DNA of 64,000 bases from Halomonas sp. M4R1S46 (GCF_025725685.1 NZ_CP107008.1:1364001-1428000); one strand, 5' to 3'. Positions 33,660 through 42,557 are shown, counted from the first letter of the stretch. Numbers and translations: made by a program. Notes: generated by a model from the sequence alone, not told the origin.

Positions 33660-34532
33660 ATGAAACTCGAAGGTATCATTCCCGCGCTCGTCACCCCGTT
33701 CGACGCCAACGACAAGATCAACCATCAGGTTCTGGCCGACTTGCTCGAGCACCAGCTTAAGATGGGTGCTACCGGTTTCGCGCCGCTGGGCTCCACCGGC
33801 GAATCCTACGCGATGACCAACGAAGAGCGTCGTGAAGTCCTGAAGACCGTCAAGGAAGTGGTGGGTGACCGTGGCATGCTGATCGCCGGCGCCAACGCGC
33901 CCTCCACCCGCGAGGTGATCGAACAAGTCAAGCAAAACCGTGACGCCGGCTATAACGCGGTGCTGGTCGCACCTCCCTTCTACTCCGTGCCGTCAGACGA
34001 GGAACTGCTGGGACATTATCGTGCCATCCTGGACGCGGTGCCCGATGTCGAGCTGGTGCTGTACAACTACCCGATGCGCGTGGCCATCGAGCTCGGTTAC
34101 AGCGTGATGGATGGCCTGCAAGATGATCCGCGCGTGATTGCCATCAAGGAAAGTAGTGGCGAGCTGATGCGTGCCATCGACATCGGCACCAAGTACAAGG
34201 GCAAGATCGACCTGTGCTGCGGCTCTGACGATATCGCCCTGGACTACTTCCTGTGGGGCGCCACCAGCTGGATAAGCGCGCCGGCCAACATCATGCCGGT
34301 GAACATCAACAAGTTTTATAACGACTACATGGCGGGTGATATCGAGAGTGCCAAAGGCATCTCTCAGAAGATCTTCCCGGTCATGAATAGCCTGGAAACC
34401 AGCAAGTTTATCCAGAAGATCAAGTACGGCTGTGAGCTGAGCGGCTTCCCGGTCGGCAACGCCCGCATGCCGCTACAGCCTCTCAGCGATGCCGAGAAGG
34501 CCGAGTTCCGCAAGGCCTACGAGCAGGTATAA
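33660..34532 (+). CDS. lhpC: DHDPS-family lyase, probable delta-1-pyrroline-4-hydroxy-2-carboxylate deaminase
   Basis: The 290-residue TIM-barrel protein has DHDPS/NAL-family residues: LGSTGESYAMTNEER, the catalytic Tyr135 in LVLYNYPMRV and the Schiff-base Lys163 in VIAIKESSG. In hydroxyproline catabolism such an enzyme deaminates pyrroline-4-hydroxy-2-carboxylate to 2-oxoglutarate semialdehyde. The flanking amino-acid transporter, FAD dehydrogenase, aldehyde dehydrogenase and proline-racemase-family genes make this role more likely than lysine synthesis. The ATG at 33660 has GGAGG 7 bases upstream; a longer frame starts inside the previous permease gene. Confidence 0.82.
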   Translation: MKLEGIIPALVTPFDANDKINHQVLADLLEHQLKMGATGFAPLGSTGESYAMTNEERREVLKTVKEVVGDRGMLIAGANAPSTREVIEQVKQNRDAGYNAVLVAPPFYSVPSDEELLGHYRAILDAVPDVELVLYNYPMRVAIELGYSVMDGLQDDPRVIAIKESSGELMRAIDIGTKYKGKIDLCCGSDDIALDYFLWGATSWISAPANIMPVNINKFYNDYMAGDIESAKGISQKIFPVMNSLETSKFIQKIKYGCELSGFPVGNARMPLQPLSDAEKAEFRKAYEQV

Positions 34533-34598
34533 CACTGGGAATTGGCAGGCACGGTTGAGGGATTGGCCGTGCCTGTTGCTAACGCGCGAGGTCAGCTG

Positions 34599-35846
34599 AT
34601 GAGCGTCGCTCCATCTACTGTTGTCATTGGCGGTGGCATTGTCGGTATCTGCTGTGCACTTTATCTGCAGCGGGAGGGGATGCACGTCACACTGGTGGAT
34701 CCCGCCGAACCCGGCGATAGCACCGCCAAGTGGAGCTGTGGCCAGATGGCCGTCAGCGAAATCATCCCGCTCTCCAAGCCGGGCATCATCAAGAAGGTGC
34801 CGGGCTGGATTCTGGATCAGAAGGGCCCCTTGGCCCTACGGCCCGCGGCTGTCCCGAAGCTGATGCCATGGATGTTACGCTTCATGGCCAACGCTCGGCG
34901 CTCCAGAATCGACCAGATTGCGGAGGAGCTCGCGACGCTCACGGCCAAGGCTTACGAGGATTATCAGCCTCTCCTCGAAAAATGTGATGACAAGGAGCTC
35001 ATCGGCTCCACACCGACACTCGAAGTCTTTGACAGTCTCTCCGGCCTAAGGGATGAGCAGACCTACATCTCTCTGCGTCAAAAGCTCGGCTACAAGGTGG
35101 AGTCCCTGGGCGAGAAAGAGATCAGCGATATCGAGCCATCACTGGCGGGAAAATTTTCGCATGGTCTGCTGCTTTCCGACTGGAGGACCGTCAAGGATAC
35201 GGAAGGCTTCATGGTGGCGTTGACCAGGAGCTTTGTTGACCAAGGCGGCGTCAGGGTGCAGGACACGGTCAAGGAGATCCAGTCGCGGCAGGGGAAGGCC
35301 GAGCGGATCGTCTTGGACGGCGGCAAGGAGCTGCCCGCCGACCACGTCGTGGTCGCAGCAGGCAACGGCAGCAAGGCATTCTTCAAGACGCTGGGCGTCA
35401 AGGTGCCGCTGATGGGCATTGGTGGCTACCAGGTCGTGGTGCGCGATCCCGGTATCGACCTGCGGCATTCCACCGTCTATGCCGATGGCGGCTTCGGCTT
35501 CATTCCCATGTCCAGGGGACTCCAAATCGGCGGGACGATCGAGTTCGCCGGCGAGAATCCCGAGCCCAACTATGATCGTGCCAAGATCATCCTGGACAAA
35601 GCCAAGCGAATCTTCCCCTCGCTGAATACCGCCGACGTCGAGTATGGCATCGGGTGGCGTCCATTCCTTCCGGATACCAAACCGGTGATCGACAAGTCGC
35701 CGAATCTCGACAATGTGTACATGGCCTTCGGGCATGGGCAGCTTGGGCTGACACTCGGCGCCACGACGGCGCGCCTGATCACCGACATGGTGCAAGGCCG
35801 GCAGAGTGAACAGGATCTTCGCCCCTTCCGAGCCTCCCGTTTTTGA
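34599..35846 (+). CDS. FAD-dependent D-amino-acid (D-hydroxyproline) dehydrogenase, DadA family
   Basis: The 415-residue protein has an N-terminal FAD Rossmann motif (VVIGGGIVGICCALYLQREG), a DAO-family core, and a C-terminal flavin-contact motif (GIGWRPFLPDTKPVIDKSPN, then AFGHGQLGLTLGATTARLI). It should oxidise cis-4-hydroxy-D-proline, the product of the epimerase encoded downstream, to the pyrroline carboxylate used by the DHDPS-family enzyme. Electrons would go to the respiratory chain. The ATG at 34599 follows GAGGT at good spacing. The D-hydroxyproline assignment comes from context. Confidence 0.8.
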   Translation: MSVAPSTVVIGGGIVGICCALYLQREGMHVTLVDPAEPGDSTAKWSCGQMAVSEIIPLSKPGIIKKVPGWILDQKGPLALRPAAVPKLMPWMLRFMANARRSRIDQIAEELATLTAKAYEDYQPLLEKCDDKELIGSTPTLEVFDSLSGLRDEQTYISLRQKLGYKVESLGEKEISDIEPSLAGKFSHGLLLSDWRTVKDTEGFMVALTRSFVDQGGVRVQDTVKEIQSRQGKAERIVLDGGKELPADHVVVAAGNGSKAFFKTLGVKVPLMGIGGYQVVVRDPGIDLRHSTVYADGGFGFIPMSRGLQIGGTIEFAGENPEPNYDRAKIILDKAKRIFPSLNTADVEYGIGWRPFLPDTKPVIDKSPNLDNVYMAFGHGQLGLTLGATTARLITDMVQGRQSEQDLRPFRASRF

Positions 35847-35870
35847 ACCGACATGAAAGAGGGCCAAACT

Positions 35871-37352
35871 ATGACAACGTACAATAACCTGTACATCAAT
35901 GGACACTGGGTCGCGCCTGCGCAGGGCAAGACCTTCCCGGCCATCGACCCCAGTGATGAAAGCGTCTTCGCCGAGGTGGCCTCCGCGACGGCCGAGGACG
36001 TCGACGCCGCCGTCAAGGCCGCGCGAGCCGCGTTCGACAACGGTCCCTGGCCGAAGATGAGTGGCAGGGAGCGTGCCGGCTATCTGCGTCGTGTCGCCGA
36101 AGGGATACGGGCGCGGGTCAACGAGCTGGCCACCCTGGAGGTGCGCGACAACGGCAAGCCGATGCCGGAGGCCGTCTGGGACATCGAGGACACAGCAGGG
36201 TGTTTCGACTTCTACGCCGACTTGGCCGAGCGCAGCGATGAGCACCCCGAGCAAACCGTGGAGCTGGCGGAAGACGGGTTCGTGTCCAAGGCCATCAAGC
36301 AGCCGGTGGGTGTCGTGGCGGCGATCACGCCCTGGAACTTCCCGATGCTGATGGCCTCCTGGAAGGTGGCGCCGGCGATCGCCGCGGGCTGCACCGTGGT
36401 GCTCAAACCCTCCGAGGTCACCTCGCTGACCGCGCTGGAAATGGCGGCCATCTGCGAGGAGGCGGAGATCCCGCCCGGCGTGGTCAACATCCTCCCCGGC
36501 ATCGGGGCCGAGGCGGGGGCGCCGCTCACCGAGCATCCGCTGGTGGACAAGATCGCCTTCACCGGCAGCGTGCCGACCGGCAGCAAGCTCATGAAGATGG
36601 CCGCCCAGGACATCAAGAACATCAGCCTCGAGCTCGGCGGCAAGTCGCCATTGATCATCTTCGACGACTGCGACCTCGAGGACGCCGTCGAGTGGCTGAT
36701 GTTCGGCATCTTCTGGAACAAGGGCGAGGTCTGTTCCGCGACCTCCAGGGTGCTGGTGCAGGAGAACCTTTATCCGAAGCTGATGGACCGCCTGGTCGAG
36801 GAAGCCCGCAAGCTCAAGATCGGCAACGGCATGGAAGACGGCGTCCTGCTCGGACCGCTGGTCAACGCCGCCCAGTACGAGAAGGTGACCAAGGCCATCG
36901 AGGCGGGCAAGCGTGACGGCGCCACCCTGGCGTACGGCGGCGAGCGTCCGCCCGGCCTTGAGAAGGGCTATTATCTCGAGCCCGCCATCTTCGTCGACGT
37001 GCCCGAGGACAGCGACCTGTGGAAGGAAGAGGTCTTCGGCCCGGTGGTGGCGATCCGCCGCTTCGCCACCGAGGAAGAGGCCGTGCGCGTGGCCAACGAC
37101 TCGGAGTACGGCCTGGCCGGCGCCGTGATGTCCAGGGATCTCGAGCGCTGTGAGCGTGTCGCCCGCAACCTGCAGGCCGGCATCATCTGGATCAACTGCT
37201 CGCAGCCCACCTTCGTGGAGGCGCCCTGGGGCGGCTACAAGAAGAGCGGCATCGGCCGCGAGCTCGGCGAGTGGGGCTACGAGAACTATTTCGAGACCAA
37301 GCAGATCACCAGCTATGTCAGCGACAAGCCCTGGGGCTGGTTCATCAAGTAA
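35871..37352 (+). CDS. Aldehyde dehydrogenase, probable 2-oxoglutarate semialdehyde dehydrogenase
   Basis: The 493-residue NAD(P)-dependent aldehyde dehydrogenase has AITPWNFPMLMASWKVAPA, the cofactor loop FTGSVPTGSKLM, the base Glu in ISLELGGKSPLIIF and Cys288 in NKGEVCSATSR. By sequence it resembles betaine-aldehyde and aminoaldehyde dehydrogenases more than the KGSADH at 2600-4177. In this operon it would complete hydroxyproline breakdown by making 2-oxoglutarate. The ATG at 35871 is chosen because GAGGG precedes it; the upstream ATG at 35853 has no ribosome-binding site. Confidence 0.82.
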   Translation: MTTYNNLYINGHWVAPAQGKTFPAIDPSDESVFAEVASATAEDVDAAVKAARAAFDNGPWPKMSGRERAGYLRRVAEGIRARVNELATLEVRDNGKPMPEAVWDIEDTAGCFDFYADLAERSDEHPEQTVELAEDGFVSKAIKQPVGVVAAITPWNFPMLMASWKVAPAIAAGCTVVLKPSEVTSLTALEMAAICEEAEIPPGVVNILPGIGAEAGAPLTEHPLVDKIAFTGSVPTGSKLMKMAAQDIKNISLELGGKSPLIIFDDCDLEDAVEWLMFGIFWNKGEVCSATSRVLVQENLYPKLMDRLVEEARKLKIGNGMEDGVLLGPLVNAAQYEKVTKAIEAGKRDGATLAYGGERPPGLEKGYYLEPAIFVDVPEDSDLWKEEVFGPVVAIRRFATEEEAVRVANDSEYGLAGAVMSRDLERCERVARNLQAGIIWINCSQPTFVEAPWGGYKKSGIGRELGEWGYENYFETKQITSYVSDKPWGWFIK

Positions 37353-37359
37353 CGTGACC

Positions 37360-37384
37360 GGCCGGTCGGCGTCGCCGACCGGCC
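37360..37384. other. Intercistronic GC-rich stem-loop
   Basis: GGCCGGTCGGC (37360-37370) and GCCGACCGGCC (37374-37384) form an 11-bp perfect stem with a 3-base loop. It sits in the 65-bp gap between the aldehyde dehydrogenase stop and the racemase-family start. There is no T-run, so it may act on mRNA processing or stability rather than termination. Confidence 0.6.
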
Positions 37385-37417
37385 CGGTCGACAGCATCGT
37401 CGTGCCGGGAGAGACAC

Positions 37418-38437
37418 ATGCGTTGGCGTAAAACACTACAGCTGGTTGACGTGCACTGCGAGGGTGAGGTCGGCAAGGTGATCACGGGCGGCGTCCTCGA
37501 CATGCCCGGGGAGACGATGCTCGACAAGATGGACCACATCAACGAAGTGGACGATTCCTTGCGTCGCTTCGTGACCCAGGAGCCACGCGGCTGCCTGCAG
37601 ATGTCGGTCAACCTGCTGCTGCCGGCCACGCGGCCCGAGGCGGATACCGGGCTGATCATCCTGCAGGCCGACAAGGCGCATCCCATGTCGGGAAGCAACT
37701 GCATCTGCGTGGTGACAGCGCTGCTCGAGCTGGGCATGGTGCCCATGGAAGAGCCGCTGACCCGGGTGCGTGTCGACACGCCTGCAGGGCTGGTCACGGC
37801 GCAGGCCCACTGCGAGGATGGGCGTTGCAACAGCGTGACGCTGGACATGGTGCCGGCGTTCGTCGATTCCCTCGATCGCGAGCTCGAGGTGCCCGGGCTG
37901 GGGCGTATCACCCTGGATATCGCCTTTGGCGGCGTCTTCTATGCGCTCGTCGATGTCGATCAAGTGGGCCTCGAGATCGCACCCGAGAACGCTCATCGGC
38001 TCGCCGTGTTGGGGATGACTATCAAGAAGGTCGTCAATCGGGAGATCGAGGTGCTGCACCCTGAGCTGGCATCGATTCGCGGCGTGGCCTACGTCATGTT
38101 CCGCCACCGGATTTCCGACAAGGTGTATCAGACCTGCACCACTCTGCCCCCGGGCAGGGTGGATCGTTCGCCTTGTGGCACCGGCAGCTCCGCGAACCTG
38201 GCGACCCTGCTGGCCAGGGGACTCGTCGAGAAGGGCGATACCCTGGTGTCACGCTCGATCATCGGCGGCGAGTTCCAGGTCTCGCTTCGGGATATAGGCG
38301 AGGTCGCCGGGCGGCCAGCGGCATTTCCGTCCGTGACGGGGCGTGCCTGGGTCTATGGCTTCCACCAGCTGGGTATGGACCCCGACGATCCGCTGTCCGA
38401 CGGTTTCACGCTTTCCGACACCTGGGGCGCCGGCTGA
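37418..38437 (+). CDS. Proline racemase superfamily: 4-hydroxyproline 2-epimerase and/or trans-3-hydroxyproline dehydratase
   Basis: The 339-residue protein is a proline-racemase-fold enzyme (VDVHCEGEVGKVITGG near the N-terminus; PPGRVDRSPCGTGSSANLA near residue 250). The first catalytic position, usually Cys in an M-C-G-H motif, is Ser91 here (HPMSGSNCICVV), while the second is Cys253. A Ser/Cys pair marks a subgroup that, as I recall, both epimerises trans-4-hydroxy-L-proline and dehydrates trans-3-hydroxy-L-proline. Proline racemase proper has Cys/Cys, and pure 3-hydroxyproline dehydratase has Cys/Thr. The neighbouring reductase gene at 41510 supports the second activity. GGAG precedes the ATG by 7 bases. 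Confidence 0.8.
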   Translation: MRWRKTLQLVDVHCEGEVGKVITGGVLDMPGETMLDKMDHINEVDDSLRRFVTQEPRGCLQMSVNLLLPATRPEADTGLIILQADKAHPMSGSNCICVVTALLELGMVPMEEPLTRVRVDTPAGLVTAQAHCEDGRCNSVTLDMVPAFVDSLDRELEVPGLGRITLDIAFGGVFYALVDVDQVGLEIAPENAHRLAVLGMTIKKVVNREIEVLHPELASIRGVAYVMFRHRISDKVYQTCTTLPPGRVDRSPCGTGSSANLATLLARGLVEKGDTLVSRSIIGGEFQVSLRDIGEVAGRPAAFPSVTGRAWVYGFHQLGMDPDDPLSDGFTLSDTWGAG

Positions 38438-38500
38438 GTGCTTCATACGGGTCGCTGGCGAGAGTAAGGTATCCCTTTTCCACTATCGCGGGAGACGACT

Positions 38501-39214
38501 ATGGCGGGCACAGCAAAACGACACGGCGGGCGCTACATCTACGAAACTCTACGCCAGCGGATCCTGACGTTGGAGTTGAAGCCCGGTAGCCCTCTCGATG
38601 AGGTATCCCTGGCAGAGCATTTCAACCTGTCGCGGTCACCGGTACGAGATGCCTTGGCACGATTGATGAGTGAGGGGTTGGTTACCGTGCTGAGTAACCG
38701 CAGTGCCATCGTGAAGCCTATCGAATTCGATGAGCTTCCTCGCTATATCGATGCGCTTGACCTGGTGCAACGAGCGGTGACTCGCTTGGCGGCAAGACAT
38801 CGAACAGCGTCTGACCTGGAAGAGATCTGCGCCAAGAACCAGGAGTATATGGAGGCCGTCAATCAATCCGATTTCCGCATGATGTCGGAAAAGAACAAGG
38901 AGTTTCACCTGCGAATCTCCGAAGCGGCCGGCAATCCTTATTTCACCCAATACTACGAGACACTGCTCGATGAAGGACAGCGTCTGATTCACCTTCAGTT
39001 GAACTTCATCGTGAGTGACCTGGACCGTCAAATCGGCAACGATCACGAAGCCATCATCCGTGCCATCGAAGAGCGGGATGTGAATCGGGCCGAAGAGGCT
39101 GCACATGAGCATACTGAACTGTTTCGCAAGCGCTTCATCGATTATCTGAACAAGAGCCATGTCGATGAAATGCGACTCGATTGGATCGATCAGGAAACGG
39201 AGATTACGCAATGA
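38501..39214 (+). CDS. GntR-family regulator (FCD type) of the hydroxyproline locus
   Basis: The 237-residue protein has a GntR winged helix (residues about 12-75; EVSLAEHFNLSRSPVRDALA) and an FCD effector domain (MMSEKNKEFHLRISEAAGNP, then NDHEAIIRAIEERDVNRAEE). It lies inside the hydroxyproline operon and is the most likely ligand of the GTATGCA...TGCATAC palindromes at 30685 and 31241. Its stop overlaps the next start (ATGA at 39211-39214). The inducer is unknown. Confidence 0.85.
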   Translation: MAGTAKRHGGRYIYETLRQRILTLELKPGSPLDEVSLAEHFNLSRSPVRDALARLMSEGLVTVLSNRSAIVKPIEFDELPRYIDALDLVQRAVTRLAARHRTASDLEEICAKNQEYMEAVNQSDFRMMSEKNKEFHLRISEAAGNPYFTQYYETLLDEGQRLIHLQLNFIVSDLDRQIGNDHEAIIRAIEERDVNRAEEAAHEHTELFRKRFIDYLNKSHVDEMRLDWIDQETEITQ

Positions 39215-39840
39215 GTGATAAACGCCTAAAGATTTTGCTTATCGGTGCGACTGGGACGATCGGTAGCGCGGTCAAGGAACACCTTTCCGAGCGCCACGAG
39301 GTAATCTCAGCTGGCTCCAAGAGCGGCGATGTTCATATCGATATCACCGATCCGGCCTCGATCAAGGAGGCCTTCGAGCAGCTGAGCCCGCTGGATGCCG
39401 TGATCATGACCCTGGGCAAGGCAACTTTCGCGGCCTTTAACGAGCTTGAGTCAGCCCCGCTGAGCGATTCCAAGCACCTGCTGGGAATCGAGAACAAACT
39501 GATGGGGCAGATTAATGTCGCCCAGGTAGCGCGGGACTATCTCACCGATGGAGGTTCCATCACCCTAACCACCGGCATCCTCAACGAGCATCCGGTGCCG
39601 GGTAGCGTGTCGCCCAGCATGGTCAACGGCGCCCTGGATGCCTTCGTCAAGGCGGCTGCCATGGAAATGCCGCGCGGCATCCGCATCAACAGCGTGAGCC
39701 CGAGCGTGCTGCGTCAGTCGCTGGGAAAGTACGGTCCCTTCTTTCGTGGCTTCAAGCCAGTGGAAGCTGCCGATGTGGCGCTGGCCTACAGTCGCAGCGT
39801 TGAATCCCTCGTCACCGGCCAGGTCCTGAAAGTCTGGTAA
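39211..39840 (+). CDS. Atypical short-chain dehydrogenase lacking the YxxxK active site
   Basis: The 209-residue protein has the Rossmann start LLIGATGTIGSAV, VHIDITDPASI and the NSVSPSVL motif after the active-site region, so it is an SDR by fold. Where YxxxK should be (before the NGALDAFVKAA helix) it has SPSMVN, so both the Tyr and the Lys are replaced. It may be a non-catalytic or mechanistically different SDR. It is coupled to the GntR gene by a 4-bp overlap. Its part in hydroxyproline use is not known. Confidence 0.78.
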   Translation: MSDKRLKILLIGATGTIGSAVKEHLSERHEVISAGSKSGDVHIDITDPASIKEAFEQLSPLDAVIMTLGKATFAAFNELESAPLSDSKHLLGIENKLMGQINVAQVARDYLTDGGSITLTTGILNEHPVPGSVSPSMVNGALDAFVKAAAMEMPRGIRINSVSPSVLRQSLGKYGPFFRGFKPVEAADVALAYSRSVESLVTGQVLKVW

Positions 39841-39899
39841 GGCCGGGTGGAATCAGGTGCTGTTAGCCCGTCGTCTTCTCTGCAAGTGGGGAACTGTGA

Positions 39900-40658
39900 A
39901 TGGTTCACGATCTTGAAGGAATGAATGTCCTGGTCACTGGGGCCACGGGCAGCATCGGCACGGCCATCGTCAAGGAAGTTGCCCGCTGCGGCGGCTTCCC
40001 GCTGATGCATTATCGACACAATCGGCAAGCGGCGGGGACCTTGCTTGAGGCCGTGAACGGGCATGGTCTACTGGTGCAGGCCGATCTTTCGGCCCGCGAG
40101 GGGCCGAAAGATCTCTGGGAGGCTTGTATTGCCAAGGCAAAGCGTATCGATGCCGTGGTGCATAATGCCGGGGTGAGAATGGAGATTTCCCTCGAGTCCG
40201 ACTGGGACGATTGGCACGCCGCCTGGGCTCGGGAGCTGCAGATCAACATCCAGGCCGTTGCCGACCTGAACCGCCTGGCCATCCCACATTTTTCCGAGCA
40301 TGGGAGCGGGCGGATCATCAGCATGGCCAGCCGGGCTGGGCAGCGCGGCTACAGTGCCGAGGCCTTGCCCTACGGGGTCACCAAGGCTGCGTTGATCAAC
40401 CTGTCCAAGTCGGTCGCGACTTCCTTCGGACACCTCGGCATCGTTTCGGCCTGCATCGCCCCGGGCTGGGTCAGGACCGAGATGGCGGAGGCATTCATCG
40501 CCAAGCATGGTTTCCAGGCGGCTGTCGCGGACATTCCCATTGGCGATATCGCCACACCGCAGGAAGTAGCCGAGCTGGTGGGCTTCTGCCTGAAACCCTC
40601 TCAGCGTTCCATAAATGGTGCGACCTTTGACATGAACGGCGGCAGCTACATCCGCTGA
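39900..40658 (+). CDS. Short-chain dehydrogenase/reductase
   Basis: The 252-residue classical SDR has NVLVTGATGSIGTAIVKEVA (cofactor loop), VVHNAGVRM, catalytic Ser in IISMASRAGQ and YGVTK. The C-terminus has APGWVRTEMAE and NGATFDMNGGSYIR. It would oxidise or reduce an alcohol/ketone with NAD(P). It lies 59 bp after the atypical SDR gene in the same direction. The substrate cannot be deduced. Confidence 0.85.
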   Translation: MVHDLEGMNVLVTGATGSIGTAIVKEVARCGGFPLMHYRHNRQAAGTLLEAVNGHGLLVQADLSAREGPKDLWEACIAKAKRIDAVVHNAGVRMEISLESDWDDWHAAWARELQINIQAVADLNRLAIPHFSEHGSGRIISMASRAGQRGYSAEALPYGVTKAALINLSKSVATSFGHLGIVSACIAPGWVRTEMAEAFIAKHGFQAAVADIPIGDIATPQEVAELVGFCLKPSQRSINGATFDMNGGSYIR

Positions 40659-40686
40659 GACACTACATCATCAGAGAGGAAGTCTC

Positions 40687-41442
40687 ATGAGTCGCTTTCA
40701 GAACAAGGTCGCGATGGTGACTGGCGGGGGTGGTGGCATCGGCGGTGCCATCTGTCGTCGTTTGGCCGGGGAGGGCGCTTTAGCGGTGATCGTCGATCAC
40801 GATGTCGAGGCCGCAGGAAGCGTGAAGGCGGAGATAGAGGGCGAGGGCGGCCGAGCCTTGGTCAAGACCGTCGATATCACCGAGGAGGCGGCCTGCCAGC
40901 AGTTGGTTGATGACGTCCTGTCAGAGTTCGGTCGCCTGGATATTCTGGTCAATAATGCCGGAATCAATCGCCGCGGTGATATCACGGAGGTCTCGACGGA
41001 TGATTGGCATGCCAGCTTCGCCGTGAACCTGCATGCGATGTTTTACCTGTGCCGGGCGGCGGTGCCGCACATGGCGGCCGCGGGCGGTGGGGCGATCGTC
41101 AACACCGCTTCTCAGTGGGGACTGCAACCGGCGCCCGGTCATATCGCCTACAACGTGACCAAGTCGGCGGTGGTGGCCTTCTCGAAGAGTCTCGCCCGGG
41201 ACGGAGCCCCGCAACGGATCCGCGTCAACTCTGTGTGCCCCGGCGAAATCCATACCGCCATGCTGGAGTCGGGGCTGCGGAGAGCCGGCAAAACTGTCGA
41301 GGACCTCGACCGGATCGTACCCTACGGTCGTATCGGCAAGCCGGAAGAGGTCGCCGCCCTGGTGGCCTTCTTGAGTTCCGACGAGGCGCCGTTCATGTGT
41401 GGCTCGACGGTGGAGATCACCGGGGCCCAGGCCGTGTCCTGA
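40687..41442 (+). CDS. Short-chain dehydrogenase/reductase (FabG-like)
   Basis: The 251-residue classical SDR shows KVAMVTGGGGGIGGAICRRL, VNNAGINRRGDI, Ser in IVNTASQWGLQ, YNVTK, and PGEIHTAML. A run of acidic residues after the second strand (VDHDVEA) suggests preference for NAD. It follows the previous SDR gene by 28 bp. GAGGAAG lies before its ATG. The role in the locus is unknown; interconversion of a hydroxy/oxo intermediate is possible. Confidence 0.86.
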   Translation: MSRFQNKVAMVTGGGGGIGGAICRRLAGEGALAVIVDHDVEAAGSVKAEIEGEGGRALVKTVDITEEAACQQLVDDVLSEFGRLDILVNNAGINRRGDITEVSTDDWHASFAVNLHAMFYLCRAAVPHMAAAGGGAIVNTASQWGLQPAPGHIAYNVTKSAVVAFSKSLARDGAPQRIRVNSVCPGEIHTAMLESGLRRAGKTVEDLDRIVPYGRIGKPEEVAALVAFLSSDEAPFMCGSTVEITGAQAVS

Positions 41443-41509
41443 GCTTTTTTGTCCGGCGCGCGCCCTACTGGCCGCGCACCAGACCACTATCATCAGCAGG
41501 TAACACCTC

Positions 41510-42520
41510 ATGATCGATGGCAGCGTCGAGATCCAGCGGGTCTCGTTCGAGGGACTTCGTGCCCGCTTGACAGAAGTGTTCCGCCAGGCCGGAGTTATTC
41601 GGCACAACGCCGGCATTTTGGCTGATAACTGCGCTCGCTGCGAGCGCGACGGGGTGCACAGCCATGGCATCTTCCGCATCCCGGGGTACCTCGGCTCGCT
41701 GGAGAGTGGCTGGGTGGACGGGCGTGCGCAACCCCGGGTCGAGCAGGCCGGGGATGGCTACCTGCGTGTCGATGCGGCAAACGGCTTTGCCCAGCCTGCG
41801 CTCGACGCGGCACGTTCTCAGATCGAGGACAGCCTGGCGCGTAGCGGCCATTGCATTGTCGCCATCCGGGACTCCCACCATTTCAGTGCCCTGTGGCCCG
41901 ACCTCGAGCCCTTTGCCGAGGCCGGCTACGTGGGCTTCACCACGGTCACGGGGGTCGCCCACGTGGTGCCGCCTGGCGGCCATACGCCGGTCTTCGGCAC
42001 CAACCCCATCGCCTTCGCCACTCCGGTGGCAGAGGCGCCCCCACTGATCTTCGATCAGGCGACCAGCACCATGGCGCATGGTGACCTCCAGATCGCCGCC
42101 CGGGAAGGAAAGACGGTGCCGATGGGCACCGGGGTGGACCGGTCCGGCAATGCCAGTGACTCGCCGGAATCCATCCTTGAGGGTGGTCTGTCGCCGTTTG
42201 GGGGGCACAAGGGCGGCTCCATTGCCCTGATGGTGGAGATCCTGGCTTCAGCCCTGACCGGCGGGCAGTTTTCCAGCGAAGTTGATCTGTCCGGGCATCC
42301 CGGGGCGCAGACACCCAGGACGGGGCAGTTCCTGCTCCTGATCGATCCCGCCCGAGGCGACAATGCCGCCTTTGCCCGCCGTGTGGCTGGGCTGCTCGAG
42401 GCCGTCCGCTCGGCCGGTCAGTCACGGCTGCCGGGCGAGCGTCGCCTGCGTCATCGCCGCGATGCCGAGAGGCACGGCATCCCGATCACCCGGCAAGACT
42501 GGGAAGCGCTGGCGAAATAA
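41510..42520 (+). CDS. Malate/L-lactate dehydrogenase-family (LDH2/DpkA-like) reductase, probable delta-1-pyrroline-2-carboxylate reductase
   Basis: The 336-residue protein has LDH2-superfamily landmarks: ERDGVHSHGIFRIPGYLGSL, RDSHHFSALWPDLEPFAEAG, FGTNPIAFATPVAEAPPLIF and GHKGGSIALMVEILASALTG. Family members include malate and ureidoglycolate dehydrogenases and the DpkA/LhpD-type reductases of cyclic imino acids. Next to a Ser/Cys proline-racemase-family enzyme, it would reduce delta-1-pyrroline-2-carboxylate (from trans-3-hydroxyproline) to L-proline. This is an inference from context. The gene follows the SDRs by 67 bp and precedes oadG by 37 bp. Confidence 0.8.
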   Translation: MIDGSVEIQRVSFEGLRARLTEVFRQAGVIRHNAGILADNCARCERDGVHSHGIFRIPGYLGSLESGWVDGRAQPRVEQAGDGYLRVDAANGFAQPALDAARSQIEDSLARSGHCIVAIRDSHHFSALWPDLEPFAEAGYVGFTTVTGVAHVVPPGGHTPVFGTNPIAFATPVAEAPPLIFDQATSTMAHGDLQIAAREGKTVPMGTGVDRSGNASDSPESILEGGLSPFGGHKGGSIALMVEILASALTGGQFSSEVDLSGHPGAQTPRTGQFLLLIDPARGDNAAFARRVAGLLEAVRSAGQSRLPGERRLRHRRDAERHGIPITRQDWEALAK

Positions 42521-42557
42521 CACGTCATGCGCGGCTGTACCGAAAAGGACCATTGAT

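Noticed and set aside
35139..37436. 765-codon minus-strand frame opposite the FAD and aldehyde dehydrogenase genes
   Set aside because: Shadow of two motif-complete genes; repetitive Gly/His/Asp/Arg composition without domains.
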